From positions 124,001 through 188,000 of the forward strand of contig NZ_JANUGV010000003.1 of assembly GCF_024753215.1 (NCBI RefSeq): 64,000 nucleotides of DNA, written 5' to 3'. Within the stretch, counting starts at the first letter, position 1; each line of letters starts with the position of its first letter. Made by a program: the position numbers and the translations under genes. Under the pieces are notes generated by a model. The model was not told where the DNA came from. It made no database searches and worked only from the letters and a program-made list of their open reading frames with translations. The DNA comes from Massilia solisilvae (GTDB lineage Bacteria > Pseudomonadota > Gammaproteobacteria > Burkholderiales > Burkholderiaceae_D). This document shows, piece after piece, positions 26,954 to 38,188 of this stretch.

Positions 26954-26989
26954 GTAGGGTGGGCAGGTCTCCTGCCCACGCGTCCAACG
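26954..26989. repeat. Family A palindromic repeat, single copy
   Basis: GTAGGGTGGGCAGGTCTCCTGCCCACGCGTCCAACG is one half-unit of the family A repeat, identical in its first 30 bases to the half at 36192. It sits between hrcA and the sigma factor gene. Confidence 0.8.
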
Positions 26990-27053
26990 AGCCTGGGAAC
27001 GCCGCGGACGCTGGCATCATCCAATGCCGCGTCATCCACGATCGGGGAGTTCC

Positions 27054-27746
27054 ATGCGCACCGCAACCAACACCAACGACGACGCCTCGCTGACCGACGC
27101 CGACCTCGCCGCACGCATCGCCGCCGGCGATCACCATGCGTTCGCACTGCTGATGCGGCGCCACAACCGGGCGCTGTTTCGCGCCGCGCGCAGCATCCTG
27201 CGCGACGACGGCGAAGCCGAGGATGCGCTGCAGGACGCCTACCTGCAGGCCTACCGCGCCATTGGCAGCTTCCGTGGCGACGCCAGGCTCTCCACCTGGC
27301 TCACCCGCATCGTCGTCAACGAGGCGATTGCGCGCAGCCGCAAGAGCCGGCGGCGCGGCAACATCACACCGCTTTTTCCCGCCGACGAGCACGGCAACAG
27401 CGCAGTGGAGGCCGCCATGGACGAGGAGCGCACGGACTCTCCTGAGCAAGAGGCGATGCGCGCCGAAGCACGGGTTTTGCTGGAACGCTCGCTCGACGCG
27501 TTGCCCGAGGCGTTTCGCACCGTGTTCGTGCTGCGCGCCGTGGAGGAGATGAGCGGCGAGGAGGTTGCGGCCTGCCTCGGCATTCCGGAGGCGACCGTGC
27601 GCTCGCGCTTCTTCCGCGCCCGCGCCATGCTGCGCGCCGCGCTGGCCAGCCAGTTCGACCTGGCGCTCGAGGATGCGTTCTCGTTCGACGGCGCGCGCTG
27701 CGACCGCATCGTGGCGGCGGTGCTCGCGCGGCTTGGGGCGTCCTGA
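27054..27746 (+). CDS. ECF-type RNA polymerase sigma factor
   Basis: A 230-residue sigma factor. Region 2 (residues 20-90) contains FALLMRRHNRALFRAARSILRDDGEAEDALQDAYLQAYRAI and GDARLSTWLTRIVVNEA. Region 4 (about 140-195) contains LPEAFRTVFVLRAVEEMSGEEVAACLGIPEATVRSRFFRAR. A C-terminal tail of about 30 residues (DAFSFDGARCDRIVAAVLARLG) follows region 4. ATG at 27054 has GGGGAG upstream. No anti-sigma gene is adjacent. The next gene is a di-haem cytochrome lipoprotein 87 bases downstream, which is the obvious candidate target or operon partner. Confidence 0.92.
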   Translation: MRTATNTNDDASLTDADLAARIAAGDHHAFALLMRRHNRALFRAARSILRDDGEAEDALQDAYLQAYRAIGSFRGDARLSTWLTRIVVNEAIARSRKSRRRGNITPLFPADEHGNSAVEAAMDEERTDSPEQEAMRAEARVLLERSLDALPEAFRTVFVLRAVEEMSGEEVAACLGIPEATVRSRFFRARAMLRAALASQFDLALEDAFSFDGARCDRIVAAVLARLGAS

Positions 27747-27833
27747 GCCGCGTTTGCGCTGGCTGAAGATCAGCTCGGTTGGCGAGGTGTACCGTAGAAA
27801 TCAGGCGCCCTGTCGCGCCCGAAGGAGGACACC

Positions 27834-29036
27834 ATGCTCGCCAGAAAGCTTTGCCTGCCGCTGTTCGCGAGCGCCGTGCTTGCCGCCTGTGCCGGCCACC
27901 ACCGCGACGATGATGAGCTTGATCCATTGCTGGTTGCCAAGGGCCGCCAGATCTTCCGCTACGACACCTTCGGCGACGGCGCCAAGTGGACCGACCAGCT
28001 GCGCATGCACGAGGTGATCGCCAGTTCGGTCAGTCCGGCCGCCGCCCTGGCGCTCGGGATCAAGGTGGACGTGGACGCGTTGCCGCCGGCGGTGCGCGAA
28101 GGCATCAGGAACGGCAGCATCGACCTGAACAGCCCCAGGACCACGGTGACCCTGCTCAAGCTGGGCGCGGTGGTCGGCATCCTGGGCCGGGTGGAAACGG
28201 TGCGCGGGCAGGAGGTGCTCGAGCGCGTGGGCATCACCTGTGCGCTGTGCCACTCCACCGTGGACAACGGGTTCGCCGCCGGCATCGGCAAGCGCCTGGA
28301 CGGATGGCCCAACCGCGACCTGAACGTGGGCGCCGTGATCGCGCTGTCGCCCGCGCTCACCGCGGCGCAGAAGGCGGTGTACAACTCCTGGGGCCGGGGC
28401 CGCTACGACCCGCGCTTTAACATCGACGGCAAGAACGGGCCGGTGGAGATCCCGCCGGCCTATGGCCTGGCCGGCATTCACAAGATCACTTATACCGGCG
28501 ACGGCGACGACGTCACCTACTGGAACCGCTACGTGGCCGTCACCCAGATGGGCGGGCTGGGGCATTTCGAGGATGATCGCATTGGCGTGGACGTCACCAA
28601 CGGCAGCATCGACCTGGTGCGGCCGGCGCTGCCGGCGCTGCGCGCTTACCAGCTGTCGCTAAAGGCGCCGCCCCCGCCGCCAGGCAGCTTCGACTATGAT
28701 GCGGTGGGCCGCGGGCGTGCGCTGTTCGTCGGCAAGGGGCGCTGCATCACCTGCCACCTCGGGTCCAAATTCACCGACGCCAACCTGGGCCTGCACGCGC
28801 CGTTCCAGGTCGTGAGCGAGCCGGAGCCGAACGGAGCGCCGAGCTACGCCTCGCGGAGCGCGACCAAGCTGTACCGCACCGCGCCGCTCATGGGCGTCTG
28901 GCAGCACCCGCCGTACTTCCACAACGGGAAGGCGGCGACGCTGAAGGAGGTGGTGGAAATCTACAATCAGCGCAAGGCGCTGGGCTTGAGTCCGGCCGAG
29001 GTGTCCGACCTGGCCGAGTACCTGAAGGCGCTGTGA
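27834..29036 (+). CDS. Di-haem cytochrome c lipoprotein
   Basis: A 400-residue exported cytochrome. The lipobox LAAC gives Cys19 as the lipidated residue. Two c-type haem sites are present: CALCH at residues 136-140 and CITCH at 304-308. The C-terminal part (LYRTAPLMGVWQHPPYFHNGKAATLKEVVEIYN) matches the MauG/di-haem peroxidase group, where MGV and YFHNG surround the second haem. The electron partner and substrate are unknown. A strong AAGGAGG site precedes the ATG. It follows an ECF sigma gene in the same direction and may be under its control. Confidence 0.85.
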   Translation: MLARKLCLPLFASAVLAACAGHHRDDDELDPLLVAKGRQIFRYDTFGDGAKWTDQLRMHEVIASSVSPAAALALGIKVDVDALPPAVREGIRNGSIDLNSPRTTVTLLKLGAVVGILGRVETVRGQEVLERVGITCALCHSTVDNGFAAGIGKRLDGWPNRDLNVGAVIALSPALTAAQKAVYNSWGRGRYDPRFNIDGKNGPVEIPPAYGLAGIHKITYTGDGDDVTYWNRYVAVTQMGGLGHFEDDRIGVDVTNGSIDLVRPALPALRAYQLSLKAPPPPPGSFDYDAVGRGRALFVGKGRCITCHLGSKFTDANLGLHAPFQVVSEPEPNGAPSYASRSATKLYRTAPLMGVWQHPPYFHNGKAATLKEVVEIYNQRKALGLSPAEVSDLAEYLKAL

Positions 29037-29044
29037 GCGTGCTG

Positions 29045-29110
29045 TGCAGGGCGGGCGGGTCTCCCGCCCACGCGTTCAGGCGCCGCGCGCTTGGACTGAA
29101 CGCCCGCGCT
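29045..29110. repeat. Diverged family A palindrome
   Basis: GGGCGGGCGGGTCTCCCGCCCACGCGTTCAGG keeps the layout and ACGCGT core of family A, but the stem has changed from GGGCAGG to GGGCGGG with compensating changes on the other arm (CCCGCCC). A degenerate inverse (CTGAACGCCCGCGC) follows. The compensating changes imply that the hairpin itself is conserved. It lies between the convergent cytochrome and fur genes. Confidence 0.6.
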
Positions 29111-29115
29111 GCATC

Positions 29116-29544
29116 CTAATGGCGGTGCGGGCAGTTTTGCTTGGTGCAGTTGCCGTAGATGGCGAGCGCGTGCTCGGCGATGCGAAAGCCGCGTTCTTCG
29201 GCGATGCGGTGCTGGCGCGCCTCGATCTCCTCGTCCACGAACTCCTCGACGTGGCCGCAGTCCAGGCACACCAGATGGTCGTGGTGCGTGCCCACGTTGA
29301 GCTCGTAGATCGCCTTGCCCGTCTCGAAGTGGTTGCGGTTGATCAGGCCCGCCTGCTCGAACTGGGTGAGCACCCGGTACACTGTCGCCAGCCCCACGTC
29401 CATGTTCTCCGTGAGCAGGGTCTTGTAGACGTCCTCCGCCGTCAGGTGCCGTACCTCACTGTTCTGGAAGATTTCCAGAATTTTGAGTCGCGGCAGCGTC
29501 GCTTTCAGCCCGCTGGCCTTCAGGTCGGTTGGGTTATTGCTCAT
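29116..29544 (-). CDS. fur: Ferric uptake regulator Fur
   Basis: A 142-residue iron-responsive repressor. The N-terminal winged helix contains LKATLPRLKILEIF and the recognition helix region GLATVYRVLTQFEQAG. The metal-binding part has THHDHLVCLDCGHVEEF and the C-terminal CTKQNCPHRH cysteine/histidine cluster. With Fe2+ it represses siderophore and iron uptake genes. The divergent fur/bamE(omlA) pair is a conserved betaproteobacterial arrangement, which supports the call as the global Fur and not Zur or PerR. Confidence 0.95.
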   Translation of the reverse strand: MSNNPTDLKASGLKATLPRLKILEIFQNSEVRHLTAEDVYKTLLTENMDVGLATVYRVLTQFEQAGLINRNHFETGKAIYELNVGTHHDHLVCLDCGHVEEFVDEEIEARQHRIAEERGFRIAEHALAIYGNCTKQNCPHRH

Positions 29545-29623
29545 GTTTTGATACTCGTGAATGGGCAGAGTGCTTTATGATATAGCGTTTTGGAGCTCCT
29601 GCTCAAACGTTTTGAGGACCCCT

Positions 29624-30214
29624 ATGCGCGTCAAGATTGCCGTAAATTACCGTTTTCGTGCGCTGGCAGCCGCTGCCGGCGGCCTGGCGTGCGCGCTGGC
29701 GCTGTCCGGCTGCTCGAGCCTGCGCAGCCAGCCGACAGCCCCGGCGAACGCCTCGCCCGAGGCCGTCGCCGCCGACGCCAGCCGCTCGGCCGCCGCTGCC
29801 AACGCCGGCGCCCAGACGACCACGGTGACCAAGCTGCAGAAGTTCCTGTGGATCTTCACGCCCTACCGTCCCGACATCCAGCAGGGCAACTTCGTCTCGC
29901 AGGAGATGCTGGAGCAGCTCAAGCCCGGCATGACGCGCGACCAGGTCAAGTTCGTGCTCGGCACGCCGCTCCTGACCGACATGTTCCACGCCGACCGCTG
30001 GGACTACCCGTTCTACCTCGCGCGCGGCAACGGCGAGCTGACCACCAGCCGCGTGACCGTCTTCTTCAAGGACAACAAGGTCGATCACTTCGACGGCGGC
30101 CACCTGCCGACCGAGAAGGAATACATCGCCCGCATCGCCGGCACCGTGGCCGCGCCGCCGCCGGACGAGCGCAAGTCGCTCGAGGACGTGCGCCAGCGCA
30201 AGGAAGGCAAGTAA
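29624..30214 (+). CDS. bamE: Outer-membrane assembly lipoprotein BamE
   Basis: A 196-residue BamE/SmpA/OmlA lipoprotein, a subunit of the beta-barrel assembly machine. The lipobox LSGC places the lipidated cysteine at residue 30. The core domain runs from YRPDIQQGNFVSQEMLEQLKPGMTRDQVKFVLGTPLL through FHADRWDYPFYLARG to VFFKDNKV. It is longer than Escherichia coli BamE because of an alanine-rich linker (residues 35-65) and a charged C-terminal tail. ATG at 29624 follows GAGGA. TATGAT at 29576-29581 is a possible -10 in the gap shared with fur. dapB follows by nine bases. Confidence 0.93.
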   Translation: MRVKIAVNYRFRALAAAAGGLACALALSGCSSLRSQPTAPANASPEAVAADASRSAAAANAGAQTTTVTKLQKFLWIFTPYRPDIQQGNFVSQEMLEQLKPGMTRDQVKFVLGTPLLTDMFHADRWDYPFYLARGNGELTTSRVTVFFKDNKVDHFDGGHLPTEKEYIARIAGTVAAPPPDERKSLEDVRQRKEGK

Positions 30215-30223
30215 GGAACCAAC

Positions 30224-31030
30224 ATGAGTATCAAGATCGCGATTGCGGGCGCCAGCGGGCGCATGGGCCGCATGCTGGTGGAGGCCGTGCAGGCCTCGCC
30301 TGACGCCGAGCTGGTCGGCGCGCTGGGTGTGGCCGGCTCGCCGGAGATTGGCACCGATGCGGGCGCCTTTTCGGGCCAGCTGACCGGTGTGGTGATCCAG
30401 TCCGACCTGGACAAGGGCCTGGCCGGCGCCGACGTGCTGATCGACTTCACCCGTCCCGAGGGCACGCTGCGCCACCTGGAATACTGCGCCGCGCACGGCA
30501 TCAAGATGGTGATCGGCACTACCGGTTTCGACGACGCCGGCAAGGCCGCGATCAGCAAAGCGGCCGAAAAGACCGCGATCGTGTTCGCCCCGAACATGAG
30601 CGTGGGCGTGAACGTGACGCTCAAGCTGCTCGAAATGGCGGCCAAGAGCTTTGCCGAAGGCTACGACATCGAGATCATCGAGGCGCACCACCGCCACAAG
30701 GTCGATGCGCCGTCCGGCACCGCGCTCAAGATGGGCGAGGTGATTGCCGACGCGCTGGGCCGCGACCTGAAGGAATGCGCCGTGTACGGCCGTGAAGGCG
30801 TCACCGGCGAACGCGACCCGTCCACCATCGGCTTTGCCACGGTGCGCGGCGGTGACATCGTGGGCGACCATACGGTGCTGTTTGCCGGCATCGGCGAGCG
30901 CATCGAGATCAGCCACAAGTCCAGCAGCCGCGTGACCTACGCCAACGGATCGCTGCGCGCCGCCCGCTTTTTGGCGGACAAGGCGAGCGGCCAGTACGAC
31001 ATGTTCGACGTGCTCGGCCTGAAGGGCTGA
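30224..31030 (+). CDS. dapB: 4-hydroxy-tetrahydrodipicolinate reductase DapB
   Basis: A 268-residue reductase of lysine and meso-diaminopimelate synthesis. The N-terminal NAD(P) motif is [15 protein letters not shown]. The substrate and catalytic segment is [20 protein letters not shown], with the tandem His and the Lys. The GTTGF loop near residue 103 is also typical. It lies between bamE and a barstar-like gene, with only four bases to the latter, so the three may be one transcript. Confidence 0.97.
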   Translation: MSIKIAIAGASGRMGRMLVEAVQASPDAELVGALGVAGSPEIGTDAGAFSGQLTGVVIQSDLDKGLAGADVLIDFTRPEGTLRHLEYCAAHGIKMVIGTTGFDDAGKAAISKAAEKTAIVFAPNMSVGVNVTLKLLEMAAKSFAEGYDIEIIEAHHRHKVDAPSGTALKMGEVIADALGRDLKECAVYGREGVTGERDPSTIGFATVRGGDIVGDHTVLFAGIGERIEISHKSSSRVTYANGSLRAARFLADKASGQYDMFDVLGLKG

Positions 31031-31034
31031 TGCC

Positions 31035-31361
31035 ATGGCCACCGCTGAACTGAACGGCGCGGCGATCACCGACGAGGCGAGCTTCCACGCCGAATGCAAG
31101 CGCGCGTTCGGCTTTCCGGACTCGTACCAGGCGACGATGGACGCCTGGGTGGACTGCCTGAGCTACCTGCGCGACGAGGACGGCATGTCCAAGTACCGGC
31201 TCAAGGACGACGAGGTGCTGCGCATCGTGGTCAAGGACGCGGAAAAGATGCGCGCGCAGGCCGGGGACATCCTCGAGGAGATGGCGTTCTGCATCATCGG
31301 CATCAACGAGCGCTACGAGGATTACGGCGAAAAGCCGGCGCTGGAGCTGGTGCTGGGCTGA
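31035..31361 (+). CDS. Barstar-family protein
   Basis: A 108-residue acidic protein of the barstar family, whose founder blocks the RNase barnase. The core is ITDEASFHAECKRAFGFPDSYQATMDAWVDCLSYL, with the typical aromatic-aspartate pattern around MDAW-D-CL. No barnase-like RNase gene is next to it. Many family members are chromosomal orphans of unknown target, so the inhibitor role is only inferred. It is four bases after dapB and converges on two small membrane-protein genes. Confidence 0.8.
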   Translation: MATAELNGAAITDEASFHAECKRAFGFPDSYQATMDAWVDCLSYLRDEDGMSKYRLKDDEVLRIVVKDAEKMRAQAGDILEEMAFCIIGINERYEDYGEKPALELVLG

Positions 31362-31367
31362 CGAGCA

Positions 31368-31583
31368 TTAGCGCAGATAGAGACCTGCTACCATCGCAAA
31401 CAGGCCAAACTGCGCCGCGACGATCAGCCCGCTTATCCAGTTCATCCTGGTCTCCAGCTTGTCGATTTTGTCTTTCAGATCGGCCACGGCGTCCTTTATT
31501 TCGTCGCGCAGCCTTCGTTCCGCTTCGGGTAATTCGGCGCGCAGATCCGCCGCTGAACCGGTCGCTGAGGAAACGTTCGTCAA
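31368..31583 (-). CDS. Small single-pass coiled-coil membrane protein
   Basis: A 71-residue protein of unknown function. Residues 15-45 are a charged heptad-like helix (LPEAERRLRDEIKDAVADLKDKIDKLETR), followed by one membrane helix (MNWISGLIVAAQFGLFAMVAGLYL). It begins with TTG, and this start overlaps the stop of the upstream gene in the sequence TTGA, which points to translational coupling. No family name can be given. A longer protein of the same plan is encoded at 56543. Confidence 0.55.
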   Translation of the reverse strand: MTNVSSATGSAADLRAELPEAERRLRDEIKDAVADLKDKIDKLETRMNWISGLIVAAQFGLFAMVAGLYLR

Positions 31584-31840
31584 AATCGTTCCATTCGGCT
31601 TAACACAAAGAGCAAAAGAAAAAACAAGGCAACCACCATAACGGTTAAGACATTGATCTGAAACTCATGGGTTTGTTCCCTCAGCTTCAATCGATAAATC
31701 TCTGATTCGAGCTTGCGGTGAAGCCTGCTGAAAGTGGACGCTTCGGAAATCGCTTGCAACACGGGCGTTCCCGAAGCCTTTAGCTTTTCGACAAGTGCCG
31801 AGTAATCAAAGTCATCGTCCATGATGCTTCGACACTTCAT
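31580..31840 (-). CDS. Small single-pass membrane protein
   Basis: An 86-residue protein with an acidic N terminus, a central helix rich in charged residues (SRLHRKLESEIYRLKLREQTHEF) and a C-terminal membrane segment (INVLTVMVVALFFLLLFVLS). It is coupled to the 71-residue membrane protein downstream. The start could also be at 31822 (MDDDFDYS), which leaves 80 residues; neither start has a strong ribosome site. Base composition is lower in GC than the flanking genes, which hints at recent acquisition or weak constraint. Function unknown. Confidence 0.5.
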   Translation of the reverse strand: MKCRSIMDDDFDYSALVEKLKASGTPVLQAISEASTFSRLHRKLESEIYRLKLREQTHEFQINVLTVMVVALFFLLLFVLSRMERF

Positions 31841-31921
31841 TCCTTTTTGCCGTTCCCCGTTACGCTAAGCCAACTGCAGGCTCCGCTGCGCCCGCCCACG
31901 CCGCAGTGCAAGATGAACCAG

Positions 31922-34611
<2,690 letters not shown>

Positions 34612-34614
34612 GCG

Positions 34615-35163
34615 ATGAACGCGGCCCGTCTCCCCTTTGCGCGCTTCTTCGCGGCCCTGTTCGTGGTGGCGCTGCTGGCGGGCTGCGGCTTCAAGCTGCG
34701 CGGCTCGAACGGCACCTACAACATGCCGTTCCATAGCATCTACGTCGGCTTCCCGGACACGTCGCCGCTGGGCACTGAGCTCAAGCGCAACCTGCGCGCG
34801 GCCGACTCGGTGGTCATCGCGGACAAGCCCGAGGGCGCCGACGCCCAACTGGTGGTGATGTCCGAGGCGCGTGGCCGCCAGATCCTTTCGCTGAACAACC
34901 TGGGCCGGGTGCGCGAATACCTGCTCACCTACACCTTCACCTTCCGCGTCACGGATGCCAAGGGCGCGCAACTGCTGGGCCCCACCGAGATTCGCCTCTC
35001 CCGCAACATGGCCTTCAGCGAGCAGGAGGTGCTGGCGAAGGAAGCCGAAGCCAACCTGCTGTACCGCGACATGCAGAGCGACCTGGTGCAGCAGATCCTG
35101 CGCCGCCTGGCTGCGATGAAGCCGGCCGCTCCGGCGGCAACGCCCGCGCCGGCCGCCTCGTGA
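34615..35163 (+). CDS. lptE: LPS assembly lipoprotein LptE
   Basis: A 182-residue outer-membrane lipoprotein that plugs the LptD barrel and helps insert lipopolysaccharide. The lipobox LLAGC gives Cys24, followed at once by the family signature GFKLRG. Strands such as FHSIYVGFP and VREYLLTYTFTFRVTDAKG and the C-terminal LLYRDMQSDLVQQILRRLAAM helix are typical. The tail is alanine/proline-rich. It lies three bases after leuS and nine before holA. Confidence 0.93.
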   Translation: MNAARLPFARFFAALFVVALLAGCGFKLRGSNGTYNMPFHSIYVGFPDTSPLGTELKRNLRAADSVVIADKPEGADAQLVVMSEARGRQILSLNNLGRVREYLLTYTFTFRVTDAKGAQLLGPTEIRLSRNMAFSEQEVLAKEAEANLLYRDMQSDLVQQILRRLAAMKPAAPAATPAPAAS

Positions 35164-35172
35164 AGGAGCGCG

Positions 35173-36186
35173 ATGCAGCTGCGGCCTGAGGCGCTCGATG
35201 CCCAACTCGCAAAGGGCCTGGCGCCGCTGTACGTGATCACCAGCGACGAGCACCTGCTCGCGCTGGAAGCGGCCGACCGCATCCGCCGCGCCGCACGCGC
35301 GCAGGGCTATTCCGAGCGCGAGGTGCTCACCGTCGAGCGCAGCTTCAAATGGGGCGAGCTGCTGGCGGCAAACCAGGCGCTGTCGCTGTTCGGGGACAAG
35401 AAGCTGATCGAGCTGCGCATCCCCAGCGGCAAGCCGGGCAAGGACGGCAGCGCCGCGCTGCAAAGCTACGTCAAGGACTTAGGTCCCGACAACCTGACCC
35501 TCATCACGCTGCCCAAGCTGGACTGGCAGACCGCCAAGTCGTCGTGGGTGGCGAGCCTGCAGCAGGCGGCGGTGTACGTCGAGATTCCGAATGTCGAGCG
35601 TGCGCAGCTGCCGGGCTGGATCGGCATGCGGCTGTCGCAGCAAGGGCAGAGCGCGGACCGCACGAGCCTGGACTTTATTGCCGACCGGGTTGAGGGCAAC
35701 CTGCTGGCGGCGCACCAGGAGATTCAGAAGCTGGGCCTCTTGTACGAGCCCGGCAAGCTCAGTTACGAGCAGGTGCACGACGCCGTCATGAACGTGGCGC
35801 GCTACGACGTGTTCAAACTGTCCGAGGCGATGTTGGCGGGCGACCCGGGGCGGCTGGCGCGCATGCTCGAAGGGCTCAAGGGCGAGGGCGAGGCGCTGCC
35901 GCTGGTGCTGTGGGCGGTGGCCGAGGAAATCCGCACGCTGCTAAAATTGAAGGCCGGGATGGCGCAGGGGCGGCCGTTGCCGGCATTGATGAAGGAATAC
36001 CGGATCTGGGGGCCGCGCGAGCGGATGATGGAGCCGGCGCTGCGCCGCGTTTCGCTGGGCACGCTGGAAGCGGCGCTGCAGGACGCGGCGCAGGTGGACA
36101 AGATGGTCAAGGGCCTGCGCAGCAAGCAGTTCGGCGGCGACGCCTGGGACGCGATGCTGCAGCTGGCTTTGAAAGTGGCGCGCTGA
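35173..36186 (+). CDS. holA: DNA polymerase III subunit delta HolA
   Basis: A 337-residue clamp-loader subunit that opens the beta sliding clamp. The N-terminal part has LAPLYVITSDEHLLALEAADRIR, corresponding to the start of domain I, and the region with LSLFGDKKLIELRIPSGKPGK is typical. The C-terminal collar domain includes RIWGPRERMMEPALRRVS. There is no Walker lysine, as expected for delta. It ends the leuS operon, and a family A repeat follows within six bases. Confidence 0.95.
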   Translation: MQLRPEALDAQLAKGLAPLYVITSDEHLLALEAADRIRRAARAQGYSEREVLTVERSFKWGELLAANQALSLFGDKKLIELRIPSGKPGKDGSAALQSYVKDLGPDNLTLITLPKLDWQTAKSSWVASLQQAAVYVEIPNVERAQLPGWIGMRLSQQGQSADRTSLDFIADRVEGNLLAAHQEIQKLGLLYEPGKLSYEQVHDAVMNVARYDVFKLSEAMLAGDPGRLARMLEGLKGEGEALPLVLWAVAEEIRTLLKLKAGMAQGRPLPALMKEYRIWGPRERMMEPALRRVSLGTLEAALQDAAQVDKMVKGLRSKQFGGDAWDAMLQLALKVAR

Positions 36187-36191
36187 AACCC

Positions 36192-36275
36192 GTAGGGTGG
36201 GCAGGTCTCCTGCCCACGCGTCCAGTCCAGGCTTGCGCTGCCTGAACGCGTGGGCGTTGGGACCCGCCCACGCTA
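36192..36275. repeat. Family A palindromic repeat, paired copies
   Basis: The left half GTAGGGTGGGCAGGTCTCC... and a diverged right half ending in CCCACGCTAC are arranged head to head, as at 3742. The right hairpin has changed to GGGCGTTGGGACCCGCCC. It sits between holA and proA. Confidence 0.8.
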
Positions 36276-36333
36276 CGAAGGCCGAACCGCATCGGCGCAT
36301 TACCGGCCCCGTTTGAAACTGAGCATACGAATC

Positions 36334-37599
36334 ATGGACATCACCGCACACATGCAACAACTCGGCCGCCAGGCACGCGCGGCCTCGCGCGCGATGGCCC
36401 GCGCCAGCACCGCCACGCGCAACAAGGCGTTGCTGCTGATCGCCGACGCGATCGAGCGCGACGCCGCCGCCCTGAAAGCGGCCAACCAGCAGGACCTGGA
36501 CGCCGCGCGCGCGGCCGGCCTGGCCCCCGCGCTGCTCGACCGCCTTGCGCTATCCGACAAGGCCATCGCGACCATGGTGGACGGCCTGCGCCAGATTGTC
36601 GCGCTGCCTGACCCGATCGGCGAAATCAGCAACATGAAGGTGCGCCCGAGCGGCATCCAGGTCGGCCAGATGCGCGTGCCGCTGGGCGTCATCGGCATCA
36701 TCTACGAAGCGCGCCCCAACGTGACGGTGGACGCGGCGGGCCTGTGCATCAAGAGCGGCAACGCCACCATCCTGCGCGGCGGCTCCGAAGCCATCCACTG
36801 CAACCGCGCGCTGGCGCAGCTGGTGGCCGAAGGGCTGGCCGGCGCCGGCCTGCCCGCGCACGGCGTGCAGGTGGTGGACACCACCGACCGCGCCGCAGTC
36901 GGCGCCCTGATTACCATGCCCGAATATGTGGACGTGATCGTGCCGCGCGGCGGCAAGGGGCTGATCGAGCGCCTGATGAAGGAAGCCACGGTCCCGATGA
37001 TCAAGCACCTGGACGGCATCTGCCACGTCTACATCGACAGCAAGGCCGACATCGACAAGGCGCTGCGCATCGCGCTCAACGCCAAGACCCACCGCTACGG
37101 CACCTGCAACACGATGGAGACGCTGCTGGTCGCGCGCGACATCGCACCGGCCGTGCTGCCGCGGTTGGCCGAGCTGTACGCGGCAAAAGAGGTCGAGCTG
37201 CGCGCCGATCCCGAGTCGTACGAGATTCTGCGCGGCTACCCGAACCTGGTCGAAGCGGTCGAAGAAGACTGGCGCACCGAATACCTGGCGCCGATCCTGT
37301 CGGTCAAGGTCGTGGCCGGCATCGATGAGGCGATGGAGCACATCAACACCTACTCGTCCAAGCACACCGAGGCGATCGTGACCGAAGACTACAGCGATGC
37401 GATGCGCTTTTTGCGCGAGGTGGACTCGGCATCGGTGATGGTCAACGCTTCGACGCGCTTTGCGGACGGTTTCGAATACGGCCTTGGCGCCGAGATCGGC
37501 ATCTCCAACGACAAGCTGCACGCGCGCGGCCCGGTGGGGTTGGAAGGACTGACTTCACTGAAGTACGTGGTCTTTGGCCACGGCGAGATTCGCGAATAA
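36334..37599 (+). CDS. proA: Gamma-glutamyl phosphate reductase ProA
   Basis: A 421-residue NADPH-dependent reductase in proline synthesis. The aldehyde-dehydrogenase-like fold is seen in [32 protein letters not shown]. The catalytic cysteine is in [13 protein letters not shown] (about residue 270). The C-terminal [33 protein letters not shown] is diagnostic. ATG at 36334 is preferred; an upstream in-frame start would run through the repeat element. proB is not adjacent in this window. Confidence 0.96.
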   Translation: MDITAHMQQLGRQARAASRAMARASTATRNKALLLIADAIERDAAALKAANQQDLDAARAAGLAPALLDRLALSDKAIATMVDGLRQIVALPDPIGEISNMKVRPSGIQVGQMRVPLGVIGIIYEARPNVTVDAAGLCIKSGNATILRGGSEAIHCNRALAQLVAEGLAGAGLPAHGVQVVDTTDRAAVGALITMPEYVDVIVPRGGKGLIERLMKEATVPMIKHLDGICHVYIDSKADIDKALRIALNAKTHRYGTCNTMETLLVARDIAPAVLPRLAELYAAKEVELRADPESYEILRGYPNLVEAVEEDWRTEYLAPILSVKVVAGIDEAMEHINTYSSKHTEAIVTEDYSDAMRFLREVDSASVMVNASTRFADGFEYGLGAEIGISNDKLHARGPVGLEGLTSLKYVVFGHGEIRE

Positions 37600-37615
37600 C
37601 AAAAGAAAGCACCGC

Positions 37616-38026
37616 ATGCTCTGGATTAAGGCCTTCCACATCGTCTTTATCGCTTCCTGGTTTGCGGGGCTGTTCTACCTGCCGCGCATCTACGTCAACC
37701 TGGCCCAGGAGACCAATGCCGCGGCGACCGAGCGCCTGCTCGGCATGGCGCGGCGGCTGTACCGCTTCACCACCATGCTGGCCGTGCCGGCCACCTTGCT
37801 GGGCATCTGGCTGTGGCTGGGCTACGGTTTCAAGGGCGGCTGGCTGCATGCGAAACTGGCGCTCGTCATTATCGTGATCGGCTACCATCACGCCTGCGGT
37901 TCGCTGCTCAAGAAGTTCGAGCGCGGCCAGAACCAGCGCAGCCATACGTGGTACCGGTACTTCAACGAGGTGCCGGTGCTGCTGCTCATGGCGATTGTGA
38001 TTCTGGTGGTGGTAAAGCCTTTTTAA
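37616..38026 (+). CDS. hemJ: Protoporphyrinogen oxidase HemJ (CopD family)
   Basis: A 136-residue membrane protein with four helices. The start MLWIKAFHIVFIASWFAGLFYLPRIYVNLA is the HemJ signature, with the conserved His8 and the LPR motif. A second conserved histidine region is GYHHACGSLLKKFERG, and the end YRYFNEVPVLLLMAIVILVVVKPF is also typical. HemJ oxidises protoporphyrinogen IX in haem synthesis in bacteria that lack HemG/HemY. The start lies 17 bases after proA and has only a weak AAAGAAAG site. Confidence 0.88.
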   Translation: MLWIKAFHIVFIASWFAGLFYLPRIYVNLAQETNAAATERLLGMARRLYRFTTMLAVPATLLGIWLWLGYGFKGGWLHAKLALVIIVIGYHHACGSLLKKFERGQNQRSHTWYRYFNEVPVLLLMAIVILVVVKPF

Positions 38027-38040
38027 CCACCACACGTAAA

Positions 38041-38145
38041 ACCGTCGTCCCGGCGCACGCCGGGACCCATGCTGAGTTTGCAGCAAAGCTGACGCTGGCC
38101 TTCTCGCATGTTCAGCATGGGTTCCGGCTTTCGCCGGAACGACGG
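38041..38145. repeat. Family B palindromic repeat
   Basis: GTCCCGGCGCACGCCGGGAC and GTTCCGGCTTTCGCCGGAAC hairpins flank a spacer bounded by CCATGCTGA and TTCAGCATGG. The second hairpin carries paired substitutions on both arms (TTCC with GGAA), which shows that base pairing is kept. It lies between hemJ and the rRNA methyltransferase gene. Confidence 0.85.
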
Positions 38146-38188
38146 CGCATTCTGTAATTGGTTTTTTTAACGGACAAAGGGAACACCG

